The notes: a model not told the origin generated them from the sequence alone. Counted from the stretch's first letter, positions 17,092 to 27,453 are shown. The stretch is DNA of 64,000 nucleotides from Moorena bouillonii PNG (GCF_001942495.1 NZ_MKZS01000001.1:1188741-1252740), one strand, 5' to 3'. A program made the numbers and translations.

Positions 17092-19899
17092 ATGACAACA
17101 ACTCAAGCTCACGATCAAGCTAAACAAAAGATGGGAAAGAAGCGGGTTGATGTAGGAAATGGTAAAAAGAAAACCTTAAAGCCGTTCGAGGATGACTGTA
17201 AGTTAGCGAGTTTCCTAGAAGTCAGAATTGATGGGTCTGATGTTGGGGCATACATTCTCAGAAAAGGAGAAGCTTCCTATAAATTTGTGTTTGGTTTTGA
17301 ATGTCGAGGCATACACACCACCTTACGCCAGGAGTTAATTGATCCGGTTTTTGATGCCATCGAAGCTGGGTTAAAAGATTTCCCAGAGCAGGAAACCCTC
17401 ACTATTCACCTAACGTCTTTCACTGATGACACTGATAGACAAAACACGTTGAGTCAGCTGATAAAGGGTACCGAATCTAACGAGTTAAAGTACCTAATTA
17501 TGGGAGAAAAGAAGCGAATTCAAGACTTGACCAAAGGGGGAATTAGAAAGCCAAAGACCTTGTATTTATTTGCTACCTATACCGTAGAATCAGGTCGAGA
17601 GGGAGCATCTGATAAAATCGAAGAATTTTTGATGACAGCTACCAAGTGGTGGAACGGATTTATTGGCAAGCTGGATGAGTATGAAAAACAGCAGATCGAG
17701 AGAGTGATAGAGATTGCCTTTAATAATGGCTATCAATTTTGGGAAAGGCTGTTGAGCAATCAAATGGGTCTATCGATTCGCCCTCTTTCTGCTCAAGAGT
17801 GTTGGAATTATGTGTGGCAGCGATTTAATAATACACCACCTCGTTCAGTTCCCCAGTTGCTTTCCTTGACTGAAGCTGGAGTGACCGAGGAGGTTTACTC
17901 AGAAATCCACCCGGTTTCTCTGTTAATGGAAGACTATACCGCTATTCCATTTGCTGATCGACGTTGGATTAATCTCAAAGACCAGTATACGGCAGTCATG
18001 CTCTTTTTAGATAAGCCTGAGGGGTGGAGGAATAAAGAATCCCAAATGCGCTATCTCTGGCAAGTCATGGCAAAAGATGAGGTCTATGACACCGATTGTT
18101 TTTGCGAGATTTCCAAAGCGAATATTAAAACAGTAACCAGCAAAATGCATTCGCTGACGAAACAGGCAAATGTCTCCTCAAAATATGCAGAAGAAAAAAA
18201 TACGATTAATGTTAAAGCACAATTAAATATTCAGAAAAATGTCGAGGCTCAGGCGGCTATATATGAAGGAGCTGTGCCATTTAATGTCTCGGTTGTTTTC
18301 TTAGTCCATCGCGATTCTCCACAAGAGTTAGATCAGGCGTGTTATACTTTAAAATCTTATTTTCCGCCACCAGCTTGGATGGTAAGGGAGACCGAATATC
18401 CTTGGAAAATATGGCTAGAAACCTTACCGATTTCCTGGAGCAGACTATTAATGCGTCCGTTTAAGCGATCGCATACCTATTTAAGCCATATTGCACCAGG
18501 GTTAATGCCAGTAGTCAAAACCCGGACAGTGGATAGAACAGGATTTGAATTAATCTCTGCTGAAGGGGGTACGCCAGTTTTTATTGACTTATTCAAACAG
18601 CATAAAAACCTAGGTATTTTCGGAACCACCCGCAGTGGAAAATCTGTTTTAGCATCAGGAATTATTACCCAAGCCTTAGCTCATGGTATCCCCATCTCAG
18701 CTATGGATTATCCAAAACCCGATGGCAGTTCTACCTTTAGTGACTACACCGCTTTTCTCGGGGATAAAGGAGCTTATTTTGATATTGGTCGAGAGGCAGT
18801 TAATCTTTTTGAATTGCCCAATTTAAAGGGATTAGATGCTAAACTACAACAAGAGAGACTTACAGAATACAAAGAATTCTTAGTCGAAGCACTAATGCTA
18901 ATGGTTCTTGGCTCCACGACGTTTCATGACCGGACTTATACGGATAACATCAGAGCCATGTTAAGCTTAGCAATCAAAGCCTTTTTTGATGATGATCAAA
19001 TCCATGACCGTTATGTAGCAGCAAATATCAATGGCTTAGACTCTCAAGAATGGCAATTAATGCCTACCCTTGCGGATTTTATTGATTTTTGTTCTTTAGA
19101 GAGATTGCGGGTTCCCTCTGTATCTGGAGATATCCTTCAAGGCTTGGATCAAGTAAAATTGCGACTGAGGTATTGGATAAATAGCCGAGTAGGAAAAGCG
19201 ATTAGTCGTCCTTCTACCTTTAGAAGTGATGCTCAGTTATTAGTCTTTGCCTTACGGAATATTAGTAGTGACGAAGATGCTGCACTACTCTCCTTAGGGA
19301 TTTACTCAGCAGCCTTAAGACGTTCTTTAGCCTCGCCGGTGAGTATATTTTTCATCGATGAAAGTCCCATTCTGTTCCAGTATAATTCTATTGCTGAATT
19401 AATTGGCAGATTGTGTGCTAATGGAGCAAAAGCCGGAATTCGGGTAATTTTATCCGCTCAAGATCCAGATACAATTTCCAAGTCTCCCAGTGCAGCGAAA
19501 ATTTTTCAGAATATAACAACTCGCTTAGTAGGGAGAATTCAACCAACAGCAGTGGATAGCTTTGTTAATATTTTGAAATATCCTTCAGAGATTATTAACA
19601 AAAATGCCACAGAAGGATTTTTTCCTAAACAAGAAGGAATGTATTCTCAATGGTTACTCGATGACAATGGCATTTACACCTACTGTCGATTTTATCCCGG
19701 TTCAGCACTGTTAACAGCAGTTGCTAATAATCCTGAAGAATCAGCAATTCGTCAGACAGCAATGCGCTTACATCCCCAGGATAAAATTATGGCTATGCAT
19801 TATGCTAGTAAAAAAATGGCAGAAATGCGTAATTCAGAAGTCCAAGTCGTGACTTCAAAGTTACCCGATCCGAGAGCAGAAGTTGGACTTCAAAATTAA
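17092..19899 (+). CDS. VirB4/TraC-type conjugation ATPase
   Basis: 935 residues, within the range of VirB4/TraC proteins. A Walker A motif GTTRSGKS lies near residues 510-518 and a Walker B IFFIDES near 752-758, with AQD shortly after, as in VirB4 ATPases. The N-terminal 450 residues correspond to the TraC-type docking region, with HRDSPQELDQACYTLKSYF before the ATPase core. VirB4 hydrolyses ATP at the inner membrane to power pilus assembly and substrate transfer. It starts only six bases after the VirB3-like gene, so translation is probably coupled. Confidence 0.88.
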   Translation: MTTTQAHDQAKQKMGKKRVDVGNGKKKTLKPFEDDCKLASFLEVRIDGSDVGAYILRKGEASYKFVFGFECRGIHTTLRQELIDPVFDAIEAGLKDFPEQETLTIHLTSFTDDTDRQNTLSQLIKGTESNELKYLIMGEKKRIQDLTKGGIRKPKTLYLFATYTVESGREGASDKIEEFLMTATKWWNGFIGKLDEYEKQQIERVIEIAFNNGYQFWERLLSNQMGLSIRPLSAQECWNYVWQRFNNTPPRSVPQLLSLTEAGVTEEVYSEIHPVSLLMEDYTAIPFADRRWINLKDQYTAVMLFLDKPEGWRNKESQMRYLWQVMAKDEVYDTDCFCEISKANIKTVTSKMHSLTKQANVSSKYAEEKNTINVKAQLNIQKNVEAQAAIYEGAVPFNVSVVFLVHRDSPQELDQACYTLKSYFPPPAWMVRETEYPWKIWLETLPISWSRLLMRPFKRSHTYLSHIAPGLMPVVKTRTVDRTGFELISAEGGTPVFIDLFKQHKNLGIFGTTRSGKSVLASGIITQALAHGIPISAMDYPKPDGSSTFSDYTAFLGDKGAYFDIGREAVNLFELPNLKGLDAKLQQERLTEYKEFLVEALMLMVLGSTTFHDRTYTDNIRAMLSLAIKAFFDDDQIHDRYVAANINGLDSQEWQLMPTLADFIDFCSLERLRVPSVSGDILQGLDQVKLRLRYWINSRVGKAISRPSTFRSDAQLLVFALRNISSDEDAALLSLGIYSAALRRSLASPVSIFFIDESPILFQYNSIAELIGRLCANGAKAGIRVILSAQDPDTISKSPSAAKIFQNITTRLVGRIQPTAVDSFVNILKYPSEIINKNATEGFFPKQEGMYSQWLLDDNGIYTYCRFYPGSALLTAVANNPEESAIRQTAMRLHPQDKIMAMHYASKKMAEMRNSEVQVVTSKLPDPRAEVGLQN

Positions 19900-20014
19900 G
19901 CGTTCAAAATAGAAGATGATCTAGGTGAGTCAGGGATACGCTTTTATTGTTTAGCTTTCAGTTTTCAGTTTTCAGCCTTCAGTTTTCGTAACTATTCAAT
20001 CAAGGAGTTCAATC

Positions 20015-20722
20015 ATGGCGAAAAATATGACCAAAACTTGGATGCAGTTGTTAATTATTAGTACCCTAATTACAACCGTTCCTAAACCAGCCTATGCTTC
20101 TGGTGGAATTGTGGATAGTTTTGTTGGCTCGTTTGTTGAGGAATTTCAGAAGGTTAAGTCTTACTTTACAAATTTCTTCGATGAATTTACCAATCTACCA
20201 GAAACCATAGACAACGATTTGAAATCAGCATTGGAAGATTCCATGGGAGTTTTAGGTATCCCCGATGTGGAAGACGTCAGAGCTTCAATTGAGGAAAGTC
20301 TCCAAGAAAGCGATTACCCAATTTATGAAGGAGACAAACTTGCTAATGAAGTAGAAAGGCAAGTTGCTAGAGCGTCAGCCTCTCGTGTTCTGAGTCAAGA
20401 AGGACAGCAGCAGTCAATCCAGGAGCTACAGCAAATGCAGGATACTGTTTCACAGGTACAGCAATCAGCACAAACAGCTCAAAATCAGACAGTTACTCAG
20501 AATGTGATCAAAGAAGTCGCTCTTCAGAATGCTCGTCAAGCCGCCATACTCGGCTCCTTGCAAGCCGCTACTGTTGAAGAAGCGCAACGACAAGAAATTT
20601 CTAACATGCTCCAAAGCAATATCTCTCGTGCTTTGGATGGACAAACTCAGGCAGATCAATACCAAAAACTGGGCGCTGGTATGGAAACTTTGAGAATTAC
20701 CTCCTTAAGTGGCTTGTTTTAG
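20015..20722 (+). CDS. VirB5-like periplasmic protein (putative)
   Basis: 235 residues. An N-terminal signal peptide (hydrophobic MQLLIISTLITTV, then PAYASGG) indicates export. The mature part is helical and Gln-rich with long coiled-coil character (QEGQQQSIQELQQMQDTVSQVQQ), as in VirB5/TrbJ minor pilins. It follows the VirB4-like gene by 115 bases and has AAGGAG seven bases before the ATG. A role at the pilus tip is inferred from position and form only. A short (AGTTTTC)n array (19955-19988) lies just upstream. Confidence 0.5.
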   Translation: MAKNMTKTWMQLLIISTLITTVPKPAYASGGIVDSFVGSFVEEFQKVKSYFTNFFDEFTNLPETIDNDLKSALEDSMGVLGIPDVEDVRASIEESLQESDYPIYEGDKLANEVERQVARASASRVLSQEGQQQSIQELQQMQDTVSQVQQSAQTAQNQTVTQNVIKEVALQNARQAAILGSLQAATVEEAQRQEISNMLQSNISRALDGQTQADQYQKLGAGMETLRITSLSGLF

Positions 20723-21228
20723 TTACAGGACTTACGCACAGAATCCATGGGTAGGGTGGGCAAAACCTTGCCCACCCTACAGGTAGCTGTTGATCGTTAA
20801 TTGTTAATCGTTAACCGTTGACCGTCAACAGTTATCTGGATCCAGAATTCTTCAATAATTATCAATTCTGAACTGACTCACTTAGCACTTATAGGACTAC
20901 GCATTAAGGTGTTTGACATTGATACAAGCTGAAACGCTCTTTTAGTGAACTTTTGCCTCTTGCCTCTTGCCAATGCCATTGCGCGTAGCGCTATAACACT
21001 CCTCACTCACAACTATTTCTCTTATGTCTCCTTGGTCTAGCTTACCTGCTTGTCCCTATTCCTACCTTCTTTGTTTATCACCATGTGTAGCGATCGCCAT
21101 GTCTGTTCGTCCTTATATTCCGGATTTCCTCCGTCTGCCGATCTCTGCGAATTCTTCATCTACCCACTCTCCCCAATGTTTCAACTTTGCTGATCCCATC
21201 ACTAATCACGTAAAGAGGTAATCATTAA
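20723..21228. other. Intergenic stretch inside the T4SS cluster
   Basis: Holds an AGGACTTACGC half-element at 20728, a GGGTAGGGTGGGCAAAAC...TTGCCCACCCTAC hairpin (20750-20782) and GTTAAC-type short repeats. A 65-codon frame at 21024-21221 does not look like a gene. Confidence 0.5.
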
Positions 21229-22227
21229 ATGATAGTCACCCCCAACTTAATCGCTCAATTTAGTAATGGAGCCTCTCAGATTATCCAGAATGGTCGTACC
21301 GGACAAATTGCGATCGCAGAAGCCATGAATGAGCTCTGGAGTGAAGTCCTCGGAGGTGGGTTGTATGCTGTGATCGCTACACTGGGGGTGTTTTTTGCCG
21401 TGGGAAGCTTAGTTCTATTCATGACTCAATGGGCAAAAGCTTTAATAGAATACGATGAGCCAATTATGTGGTCTGAGATCATCTGGCCCTTATTAGTCGC
21501 GGTTTTGTTAGCGAATGATGGAGCAATGTTAGCCAATGGCACCCAAGGACTCAGAAGTGTAATCAACAATACCTCTAATTCACTACTGCAAAACACATCT
21601 GCCAGAATTTCTTTGCAAGAATCCTACCAAATTGTAACAGAAAATATTGGGGCAAAGGCGGTTATTGATTCCTTGGTTTCTCAATGTGATTCTATCGTCG
21701 ATGTTCAACAACAGGTGGATTGTTTAACAAATGCAGAGCAACAAGCACAGGAGTTTTCTAGAACATTACAACCCTCATCTCAGGCATTGCTCTCTCAAAT
21801 TGGTTCATTGCTGAATCCTCTGAATGTTACTGAACGAGTCGGCTTTGCGTTACAAACCGCAGTAACGGGTTGGTTAATGTCGATTGGTATGGCATTTCAG
21901 TGGGTAGCAGAAGTTTCCATGTTGCTAACCGGACTATTAGGACCATTAGCGGTTGGTGCCACATTATTACCTGTGGGAGCTAAGGCAATTTACGCTTGGT
22001 TAATTAGCTTTTTCTCCATCGGTTTAGTGAAAATATGCTACAACATTATTGTTGGGTTAGTCGCCACATTAATTGTTAATGCTGAGAGTTATAACCCATT
22101 AGTTTTTGCGTTTGTCGCTGGATTAATTGCCCCCATCCTAGCGTTAGTATTAGCCGCTGGAGGAGGTCTAGCTATTTTTAATAGCTTAAACTCCTTCAGT
22201 GCTTTTGTATTAGGAGGCTTGAAATAA
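21229..22227 (+). CDS. VirB6/TrbL-like polytopic membrane protein
   Basis: 332 residues with about six hydrophobic segments, including ones near residues 45-68, 80-100 and 220-325. A central polar region has two Cys (SQCDSIVDVQQQVDCL) that could form a disulfide in the periplasm. This is the form of VirB6/TrbL, the channel-like inner-membrane T4SS component. AGAGGT precedes the ATG by ten bases. Its stop codon directly abuts the next start (TAAATG), so the two genes are coupled. Confidence 0.6.
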   Translation: MIVTPNLIAQFSNGASQIIQNGRTGQIAIAEAMNELWSEVLGGGLYAVIATLGVFFAVGSLVLFMTQWAKALIEYDEPIMWSEIIWPLLVAVLLANDGAMLANGTQGLRSVINNTSNSLLQNTSARISLQESYQIVTENIGAKAVIDSLVSQCDSIVDVQQQVDCLTNAEQQAQEFSRTLQPSSQALLSQIGSLLNPLNVTERVGFALQTAVTGWLMSIGMAFQWVAEVSMLLTGLLGPLAVGATLLPVGAKAIYAWLISFFSIGLVKICYNIIVGLVATLIVNAESYNPLVFAFVAGLIAPILALVLAAGGGLAIFNSLNSFSAFVLGGLK

Positions 22228-23025
22228 ATGGACAGCACGACTAGTTCTCCTCAGAATAAGCTAAAATTTCTCCAAAGAGGTAAGAAGAGTACTTGGTTAT
22301 CCAGTTTCAATGTGACGGATAGTCTGGGGATTATCTTAATCAGCAACTTTGCTTACAATACCTTAATTCTGTTTTTCTTAGCCCTGTTGTATGGCGCTCA
22401 AGCCAGGCTAGCTAATAAGCCAGCTCCTTCCTTGGTGCAATTGAATACTGGTGAAACCACTGCTGTAGAAGCCATTGGGAATAAAGAACGGACAGCAGAG
22501 GTAATTAAAGCATTTACCATTAAAACCATGAGTGACCTGTTTACTTGGACAGGGCGATTACCTGGAAAAGATGGCGTTCCCTTTTCTAACTTAGACTCTG
22601 ATCCAGGAGTAGAAATTAATGGCAAAGGTAGGCGTCGAGGTAAAATATCTACTCAAGCCTGGAAAGCTAGCTTTGCCTTAGCCGATGATTTTCGTGATCC
22701 GTTTCTCTTAAAGTTAGTAGACTTAACGCCATCCAACGTATTTAAGGGCAAAACACAATTTGCTTTTGTCCCCCAATTTGTCAGAGAACCTATTAAAATA
22801 AAAGAAGGGGAATGGACAATCGATTTGGTTGGCACGTTAACCGTTCTAGATACTACCAATAATTTGCCTAGCTATATTCCCTTCAACAAACAGATTCATG
22901 TACGGGCAGTGGAGCCTCCTAAGTATTCACCAGGTATGGCAGAGGATAGTCTACCTCCAATTATTGCTAAAGCTAGAGAAAAAGGTTTGGAGGTGGTCAG
23001 TATCAAAGATTTAGACTCGAAATAA
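22228..23025 (+). CDS. VirB8/TraE-like inner-membrane protein (putative)
   Basis: 265 residues with a short cytoplasmic N-terminus, one membrane segment (about residues 36-54) and a periplasmic domain of about 200 residues. This is the VirB8/TraE layout, which nucleates assembly by contacting VirB10. It begins on the base after the upstream stop codon. The family's sequence is poorly conserved, so the call depends on topology and on its place before the VirB10-like gene. Confidence 0.5.
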   Translation: MDSTTSSPQNKLKFLQRGKKSTWLSSFNVTDSLGIILISNFAYNTLILFFLALLYGAQARLANKPAPSLVQLNTGETTAVEAIGNKERTAEVIKAFTIKTMSDLFTWTGRLPGKDGVPFSNLDSDPGVEINGKGRRRGKISTQAWKASFALADDFRDPFLLKLVDLTPSNVFKGKTQFAFVPQFVREPIKIKEGEWTIDLVGTLTVLDTTNNLPSYIPFNKQIHVRAVEPPKYSPGMAEDSLPPIIAKAREKGLEVVSIKDLDSK

Positions 23026-23152
23026 ACCTGAATCATGAGTCGAATAGTCTTGATTACAAGAGTCCAATAATCCAGGTATTCGTCGGTGTTAATACATCCG
23101 TGTTGTGCGACTATTACATCAACTGGAATAATTACAGCAACTGGGAGAAATT

Positions 23153-24970
23153 ATGAAGCTATCAGATCTCAAAGACTTTGATGTCCAAAGTCTCGAACAT
23201 AAATCTGAAGAAGAAATGAGTAAAAAAACTCTGATTCAGCAGAACAATGGTGCAGAGAATACCGCCCCGACATGGACAGAAGAATCATTAGCTGAGTTGC
23301 TAAAATTTGATACTAGTTATGACCAAGAACAAAATCCTAGCACTCAGGGGGTAATACCATCGACTGATGGTACCGCTGATTTAGATCCAGACTTAAATGT
23401 TACCCAACAGGAATTCGCAAAATCCGGTTGGGCAAAAGGTGCTTCCGTTGGTGCAGTAACTGGGTCAATTGCTGTAGTCGCTGGATTAGTTTTTACAGGA
23501 ATGACCTCCTTGTCTTCTAAGAAGAAATTGGTCGAAAAAGTTACTCCGATTCCCACCAGTGTTGAGAAGGAATCGGAAAACGCGACCGATTCTGAAATCG
23601 GACGACTTAAGACTGAATTAGCCCTAGCCAAGCAACAAAAACAGATCCAAGCCATTCAAGACAAAAAAAGACCAAAAACAACTATAGAGCTTGCCAAGTC
23701 AGAAGAACCCCCATCCCCATCACCGAAAACACCTCCACCACCTCGTCCTAGGCCAGCAGTGCGTTCAGCACCACCCCCTCCTGTGGTAAGAGCATCAACC
23801 CGTCCAGCACCCCGTCCAGTGCGGCAACCGGTGGTAATTCGTCAAGCTCCGCGACCCCGTCCAGTGCAGCAACCAGTAGTAATTCGTCAAGCTCCCCCAC
23901 CCCGTCCAGTGCGCACAGCACCAGTGCGGACAGCACCAACACCACCCCCTGTGGCAAAAGCACCAACACCTCCTCCACCTCCACCAGCCCCAGCAGCAAA
24001 GATAGATCCCATGGAGCAATGGCTGGCTTTGAGCCAACTAGGAAGTTATGGTTTGAGTTCTGCCAATACTCCAGAAGCGCCAGAGCAAAATGTAGCGATG
24101 ATGGAACCAAGCCCACAAACACAACCAGTAGCCCAACGAAACAATGGGATCAGGGGACGCTCTACTATTGCTAATACATACTCAATTCCAGCTGTACAGA
24201 GAGTTTCCAACTCTCCCAATCCTCCCCAACCCCTCAATGGATCTCCCGTTATTTTTGCTGATCAAGTTGCTATCTCAGAAGAAGCCAGTATTTTAGCTGG
24301 CAGAGCCATCAGACGGAAGCTATTTTCCTTTGGTCAAGAAGCAGCTGGGGAATTAGTGACACCAATTGTTTGGACAAAGTCGAACCTATCTCGAAATTCT
24401 CAACAACCAAATTTGGATGAACGATTTGTGGTAAGTCTGAGTGAGCCTTTAGTGGATGAAGATAACCAAGTTTTGCTCAAAGCTGGTAGCAAAATTGTTT
24501 TTCGGTGTGACATGGTTGATGATAGTGGACTAGTGAATAGTGATGCGATCGGATTAATCATCGATGACCAAGAATATCAGTTACCCCCAGGAGTAATTAG
24601 TCTCAGAGGAGATAAAGGCAATCCCATGGTCGCAAATGTCTGGGATCGGGGTTCTGATGATATCGCCAGAAATGACATGATCGCCTTCTTGTTTGGTTCT
24701 GCTGCCAAAGTCGGAGAAGTACTCAATCAACCTGAACGGAGTCAAATTATCACCTCCAGTGGTTTTGGCTCAAGCCAGTCTAGCACCTTCACTAGTCGAG
24801 ACCGCAACCTATGGGGAGCAGTGCTTGAGGGAGGGTTTAAACCTCTTGCTCAAGACATTGTAGAGCGTAATGCTTCAGCAACACGCCGACTACAAAATTT
24901 GCCCAAATTATGGTACATGGGTGCCGGGAGTTCCGTACAAATTTTTGTCAACACACCCTTTGAGTTGTAG
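23153..24970 (+). CDS. VirB10/TrbI-like core-complex protein
   Basis: 605 residues. The order is typical of VirB10: cytoplasmic N-terminus, one membrane segment (about 97-118), a coiled coil (about 145-165), then a long Pro/Arg/Ala-rich region (about 183-285) able to span the periplasm. A C-terminal barrel domain follows, with LLKAGSKIVFRCDMVDDSG near residue 440. VirB10 links inner and outer membranes and gates the channel. The proline region carries repeated VVIRQAPRPRPVQQP-like segments. GGGAGAAATT precedes the ATG. Confidence 0.8.
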   Translation: MKLSDLKDFDVQSLEHKSEEEMSKKTLIQQNNGAENTAPTWTEESLAELLKFDTSYDQEQNPSTQGVIPSTDGTADLDPDLNVTQQEFAKSGWAKGASVGAVTGSIAVVAGLVFTGMTSLSSKKKLVEKVTPIPTSVEKESENATDSEIGRLKTELALAKQQKQIQAIQDKKRPKTTIELAKSEEPPSPSPKTPPPPRPRPAVRSAPPPPVVRASTRPAPRPVRQPVVIRQAPRPRPVQQPVVIRQAPPPRPVRTAPVRTAPTPPPVAKAPTPPPPPPAPAAKIDPMEQWLALSQLGSYGLSSANTPEAPEQNVAMMEPSPQTQPVAQRNNGIRGRSTIANTYSIPAVQRVSNSPNPPQPLNGSPVIFADQVAISEEASILAGRAIRRKLFSFGQEAAGELVTPIVWTKSNLSRNSQQPNLDERFVVSLSEPLVDEDNQVLLKAGSKIVFRCDMVDDSGLVNSDAIGLIIDDQEYQLPPGVISLRGDKGNPMVANVWDRGSDDIARNDMIAFLFGSAAKVGEVLNQPERSQIITSSGFGSSQSSTFTSRDRNLWGAVLEGGFKPLAQDIVERNASATRRLQNLPKLWYMGAGSSVQIFVNTPFEL

Positions 24971-25178
24971 TATAGCGGTTGTCAATTTGGTGAGGCACAA
25001 AGTTCCTGGTTTTATGGAACAGGGAATAGGGAATAGGGAATAGGGAATAGGGAATAGGGAATAGGGAATAGGGAATAGGGAATAGGGAATAGGGAATAGG
25101 GAATAGAGAACAGGAAAGAGAAACCAACCCCTAACCCCTACCCTAACTATGTACCTCACCTAATTAAAAACTGCTATA
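24971..25178. mobile_element. MITE-like inverted repeat enclosing a heptamer array
   Basis: The ends TATAGCGGTTGTCAATTTGG (24971) and, reversed, TATAGCAGTTTTTAATTAGG (ending 25178) are imperfect 30-bp inverted repeats with a shared GGTGAGG core. Inside are about 12 copies of GGGAATA (25021-25110). It sits between the VirB10-like and VirB9-like genes. Confidence 0.75.
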
Positions 25179-25223
25179 AATTTTAACGTTTCAATTTTGA
25201 ATTTAAGGAGCTTGTAACTAGCC

Positions 25224-26078
25224 ATGACTAATTTTTTTTCAGCCTTGCAAATTCAATTAGGTCAAGAGTTAAAAATTAAACCAGCCAAAACTCAAATTTT
25301 TTTACTATTTGCTTTATCTCTTTTTATAGCTAAGCCAGCTTGGGCAGATCCTGGTAATTCAGCTATAGCAGTGAAACGGGTAAGTCTAACCTCTTCTGGG
25401 CAATCTTCAGTACCTCAAAATAACCCAATTCCAGTAGCATTGGCTCCAGGATATGGTGTAAATATCAGTTTCATTTCTACTGGGGAAGTGATTGAAAAAC
25501 TATGGATTGATAATCCCTCATTTGTTGCTGTTGATGTCGATGGTTGCTTAGATAACTTAGTTGCTAAAAAAAACTGTGAGTATAATCAAGCAACTGTAAT
25601 TCATTTGCGCCGCATTGAAGAACTTGATATTCCTGGTATCCCAAAGACAAATAGCACACTTTTGACAGTAGTTACTCGTTCTATTAATGGTAGGCAGATT
25701 TATCTATTTAAAGTGACTCCAGCTGACCGACCTAGCGAAGTAGTCATTGAATTTAATAAACCTACTCCTTCCGTAGATTTTATAGTCGTCGATGCCATAG
25801 AGCGGGGGATCTTTCGAGCAACCTTACAAGGACTGTTAGTCAAGGGTTCAGAACTCCATAGAAAGTTAGATAATTTTGTCGTTTTTCTCAAAGACGGTCA
25901 GACTATTTCAAATGCCGCCACTCAATCCGGTATTTCTTTGGAATTGGCCGATAAATTGCAAAAAATGGGTCGTCGTCCAACTGTTCCAACAGCCATTTCA
26001 CAAAGAGATGAACAGAAAGACACCATTGAAGTCCTAACTAAAGAAGTGGTAAACCAGGAGAAAAATAATGAGCAGTAA
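25224..26078 (+). CDS. VirB9/TraK-like periplasmic protein (putative)
   Basis: 284 residues. A signal peptide (IFLLFALSLFIAKPAWA, cleavage after AWA near residue 47) directs it to the periplasm. The following beta-rich region, with GYGVNISFISTGEVIEKLWIDNPSF and STLLTVVTRSINGRQIYLFKV, fits the N-terminal domain of VirB9/TraK proteins, which form the outer ring with VirB10. The C-terminal 80 residues are helical and not typical. Its last 11 bases overlap the next gene. Moderate confidence, from topology, motif style and position. Confidence 0.55.
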   Translation: MTNFFSALQIQLGQELKIKPAKTQIFLLFALSLFIAKPAWADPGNSAIAVKRVSLTSSGQSSVPQNNPIPVALAPGYGVNISFISTGEVIEKLWIDNPSFVAVDVDGCLDNLVAKKNCEYNQATVIHLRRIEELDIPGIPKTNSTLLTVVTRSINGRQIYLFKVTPADRPSEVVIEFNKPTPSVDFIVVDAIERGIFRATLQGLLVKGSELHRKLDNFVVFLKDGQTISNAATQSGISLELADKLQKMGRRPTVPTAISQRDEQKDTIEVLTKEVVNQEKNNEQ

Positions 26079-27453
26079 CCATCAGATAAAATCCAATAAA
26101 AATAAACCTTGGTGGCAAAAGGATAACCATCGGCGAAAAGCATTTATTCTACTCTATTGGTTCGTCACTGGCTTAGGTCTTTGCTTTGTACTTTCTGGTA
26201 TTCTTATTGCCTCTGGATTAAGAATGCCAACAGCGGTCGCAACTCTTACTCCTGTTCAAAACAGTAAACTACCAGTCAAAGAAACGAAAATTAAACCCAA
26301 GGTAGAAGCACAAGTAAAACCACACGTAAAACCAAATGTAAAACCCAAGGTAGCATTAAATGCTGCAAGTTATCCTCTGCAAGACTATGTGCCAACCACA
26401 GCTTGGGAGGGAACTAAACTACCAAATTGGAATCAAGTCACCTTCGGAACTTTTCCCGGTATTTCTCAAGGGGGTTCTTTTCAAGCGTCTTCAGACGTGA
26501 TTCAAGCCGTAGGTTATGATCCATCAAGGACATGGTTAGCTGGTCAAACACCAGACCAATATATGAAATTAGGAGACTTTCAGCAGATATTTGAGCTACA
26601 AAATTTTAGCTTAAATACCATTATGTCCCTAACCGGATTCGACTTAGGAAATTTTTCCTTAGCAGATTTTGGGTTAATGAGCTCCCAAACCTTAGGTAGC
26701 TTAGTAGACGCCATCCCTGATTTGGAAAGATATACTATAGAACAGCTGCAACCAGTCTTTGGTTTACTATCCATCAATTTGGCGAGTAGCTTTGACCCAA
26801 AAGAAACCTTAGGAGACTTTTTAGCATTCTCACCCCACCTCAGAGACCTTTCCTTTGACACCCTTGACCTATCGGTTTATGGATTAGATTCCCTACCTGG
26901 TATTGATGTTGCTCCCCTCGCTGCATTTAAGGATTGGCAGAATACCAATATCGCTCAAGTTCCTGGTTTATCCCAAGTACCATTTTCCCAATTTCCCAAT
27001 CCGATTCAAGCACAAGGGAGCGCCATTGGTATTTTAGATATCGCCTTTGGCATAGCTGAATCTCAACGCAATAATACCATTTCCGGTAGTGATCAAGAAG
27101 GATTTAAAGTTCCCTGTGAAAGTGAATGTGCTCATATCGAATTAGCTGGTCAGCCAAGTATCAAAGGTAAGCAGTGGATTAGTGGTAAATATCAAGAAGT
27201 TGAAGGAGGTTCCGGTTTTTTAGGACAAATAAATGATGGGATGGAACCCACTGGTAGACACCCCTTTGGGGATGCCTTTAAGGTAGTAGTTTGGGATACA
27301 TCAGAAACAGAAGGCTCTGCTGGTACAGCCTTATTTTTCCGCTATTGTGTCCGTAACATGTTTGTGGATTTAGGGTGTACACCCTATTTCATCGGTCCTG
27401 TACCATTTCTGTCCTACCAGGAGCAAGACCCGATCTTTTTAGGCTTACTTTAG
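26068..27453 (+). CDS. T4SS-linked membrane-anchored protein, unknown family
   Basis: 461 residues. One membrane segment (about 26-50) follows a basic N-terminus, then a Lys/Val/Pro linker (KPKVEAQVKPHVKPNVKPKV) and a large extracytoplasmic region. Residues 165-300 hold repeated short motifs of the type L-x-x-F/L-x-x-L (LGNFSLADFGLMS, LGDFLAFSPHLRDLSF). The C-terminal 110 residues have four Cys (VPCESECAH, RYCVRN, LGCTPYF) and may be disulfide-bonded. It overlaps the VirB9-like gene by 11 bases, which ties it to the machine. I do not recognise a known T4SS part; a cyanobacterium-specific periplasmic or surface component is an inference. Confidence 0.65.
   Translation: MSSNHQIKSNKNKPWWQKDNHRRKAFILLYWFVTGLGLCFVLSGILIASGLRMPTAVATLTPVQNSKLPVKETKIKPKVEAQVKPHVKPNVKPKVALNAASYPLQDYVPTTAWEGTKLPNWNQVTFGTFPGISQGGSFQASSDVIQAVGYDPSRTWLAGQTPDQYMKLGDFQQIFELQNFSLNTIMSLTGFDLGNFSLADFGLMSSQTLGSLVDAIPDLERYTIEQLQPVFGLLSINLASSFDPKETLGDFLAFSPHLRDLSFDTLDLSVYGLDSLPGIDVAPLAAFKDWQNTNIAQVPGLSQVPFSQFPNPIQAQGSAIGILDIAFGIAESQRNNTISGSDQEGFKVPCESECAHIELAGQPSIKGKQWISGKYQEVEGGSGFLGQINDGMEPTGRHPFGDAFKVVVWDTSETEGSAGTALFFRYCVRNMFVDLGCTPYFIGPVPFLSYQEQDPIFLGLL

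Noticed and set aside
21024-21221. 65-codon frame before the VirB6-like gene
   Set aside because: Sits in a repeat-rich leader and has low-complexity Ser/Pro content with no homology I recognise.
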